NCBI GenBank assembly: GCA_017405545.1
Contig: JAFRAF010000064.1
Span: 1-5,735, forward strand
Length of the DNA: 5,735 nt
Reading direction: 5' to 3'
Origin: Oscillospiraceae bacterium
Lineage (GTDB): Bacteria; Bacillota; Clostridia; Oscillospirales; Oscillospiraceae
Positions 5,423 through 5,735 of the stretch are shown here, in pieces. The position numbers and the translations under genes were made by a program. The notes under the pieces were generated by a model that saw only the letters and a list, made by a program, of their open reading frames with translations, made no database searches and was not told the origin of the DNA. The stretch's first letter is position 1. Every line of letters starts with the position of its first letter.

Positions 5423-5452
5423 ATTCTAACATATAGCTACGATAAAATTCAA
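5423..5452 (-). promoter_or_regulatory. Candidate sigma-A promoter of the nuclease gene
   Basis: On the minus strand, TTGAAT (5452-5447) is followed after 18 nt by TAGAAT (5428-5423), preceded by TGT (extended -10). The start of transcription would fall near 5416, giving a leader of about 33 nt with AGGAGG at 5388-5393. The surroundings are AT-rich. The promoter sits just after the terminator of the VWA gene, so the nuclease unit appears to be transcribed on its own. Confidence 0.5.
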
Positions 5453-5453
5453 G

Positions 5454-5508
5454 CAAATAAATAAAGCGCTGTCCGAAAACCCTATACAGGCGATCGGGAC
5501 AGCGCTTT
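5454..5508 (-). terminator. Rho-independent terminator of the VWA gene
   Basis: A perfect 12-bp stem (5463-5474 with 5497-5508) encloses 22 nt, and on the minus strand it runs into a T-rich tail (TTTATTTATTTG). It lies 21 nt after the VWA stop codon. The large loop is unusual for a terminator and can add short pairing (CCC with GGG) inside the stem. Confidence 0.8.
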
Positions 5509-5529
5509 CAGGCGTTTTATCAACTTTTG

Positions 5530-5735
5530 CTACTTGTTCACCATGAGCTTTTTGAGGGCCTTTTCAAGGTTCTCCACGGTGAGAGTGTACATGTCGAACT
5601 CGTTGGCGATGATGTCGTAGGTGCGGCCCCAGTATCCGCTCCTGAACCAGCCCTGGCGCTCGGCCGGGTTGAGCCAGACGATGTGGGGGAACTTCTTCTT
5701 GAACATCCGGAAGTACTCCATGCCCGAGGGGTTCC
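5530..5735 (-). CDS. VWA domain-containing protein, CoxE-like (C-terminal end, partial)
   Basis: About 67 C-terminal residues. The frame is open to the edge of the window (NPSG precedes the Met at 5721), so the gene starts beyond it. The motif FPHIVWLNPAERQGW followed by GRTYDIIANEFDMYTLTVENLEKALKKL matches the end of von Willebrand factor A domain proteins of the CoxE-like type: the last Rossmann-like strand (VWLNP) and closing helices (MYTLTVENLEKAL). Such proteins usually pair with a MoxR-type AAA+ ATPase as a metal-dependent chaperone or assembly factor; that partner would be outside the window. The metal-binding MIDAS residues lie in the missing part. Its stop is followed by a hairpin terminator, so it seems unrelated in transcription to the nuclease gene. 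Confidence 0.7.
   Translation of the reverse strand, partial: NPSGMEYFRMFKKKFPHIVWLNPAERQGWFRSGYWGRTYDIIANEFDMYTLTVENLEKALKKLMVNK

Overview
The window looks like a chromosomal segment of a gut-type Clostridia, most plausibly an Oscillospiraceae relative. This is inferred from a glycine-reductase (Stickland) operon end, strong AGGAGG ribosome binding sites, GC-rich coding DNA and low-GC promoter regions. No marker gene fixes the genus.

Layout. (1) 1-1550, plus strand: the 3' end of grdC and a complete grdD, the acetyl-phosphate-forming component C of glycine/sarcosine/betaine reductase, closed by a strong terminator. (2) 1611-3329, minus strand: two paralogous secreted proteins, each with a signal peptide, a copper-amine-oxidase-N-like stalk domain and an NPCBM-like C-terminal domain. 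They are about 96% identical at DNA level across the stalk-coding part (13 mismatches in 301 aligned bases) and clearly diverged afterwards. (3) 3399-5452, minus strand: a TnpB/Cas12-like RuvC nuclease of 517 aa, then about 180 nt of hairpin-rich non-coding sequence, then a short CRISPR-like array. (4) 5454-5735, minus strand: the C-terminal end of a VWA (CoxE-like) protein and its terminator.

Region 3 is the striking part. Three identical 33-bp repeats recur at an exact 68-bp period, and a fourth degenerate copy lies at the end far from the nuclease gene. The three intervening sequences are 35, 35 and 33 nt and unrelated. Between the nuclease stop codon and the first repeat lies a stretch with several hairpins. 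It ends in a 19-nt anti-repeat that can pair with the first 20 nt of each repeat on the same strand (9 bp, small internal loop, 7 bp) and is followed by a T6 run. The nuclease keeps the RuvC D/E/D residues but lacks the zinc-ribbon cysteines usual in TnpB. No cas1, cas2 or tnpA is present in the window. My reading is a minimal, stand-alone type V-like system at the TnpB-to-Cas12 transition: the TnpB guide RNA (omega RNA) appears split into a tracrRNA-like part encoded just after the gene and a crRNA part carried by the array. From memory, such transposon-CRISPR intermediates (called TranC) have recently been reported, one from a Lawsonibacter-type bacterium. Whether this locus belongs to that group cannot be decided here.

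All minus-strand units read in one order: VWA gene, nuclease, structured RNA, array, stalk gene 2, stalk gene 1. They converge on the plus-strand grd operon. Hairpin terminators separate the VWA gene from the nuclease and stalk gene 2 from stalk gene 1. None is seen between the array and stalk gene 2.
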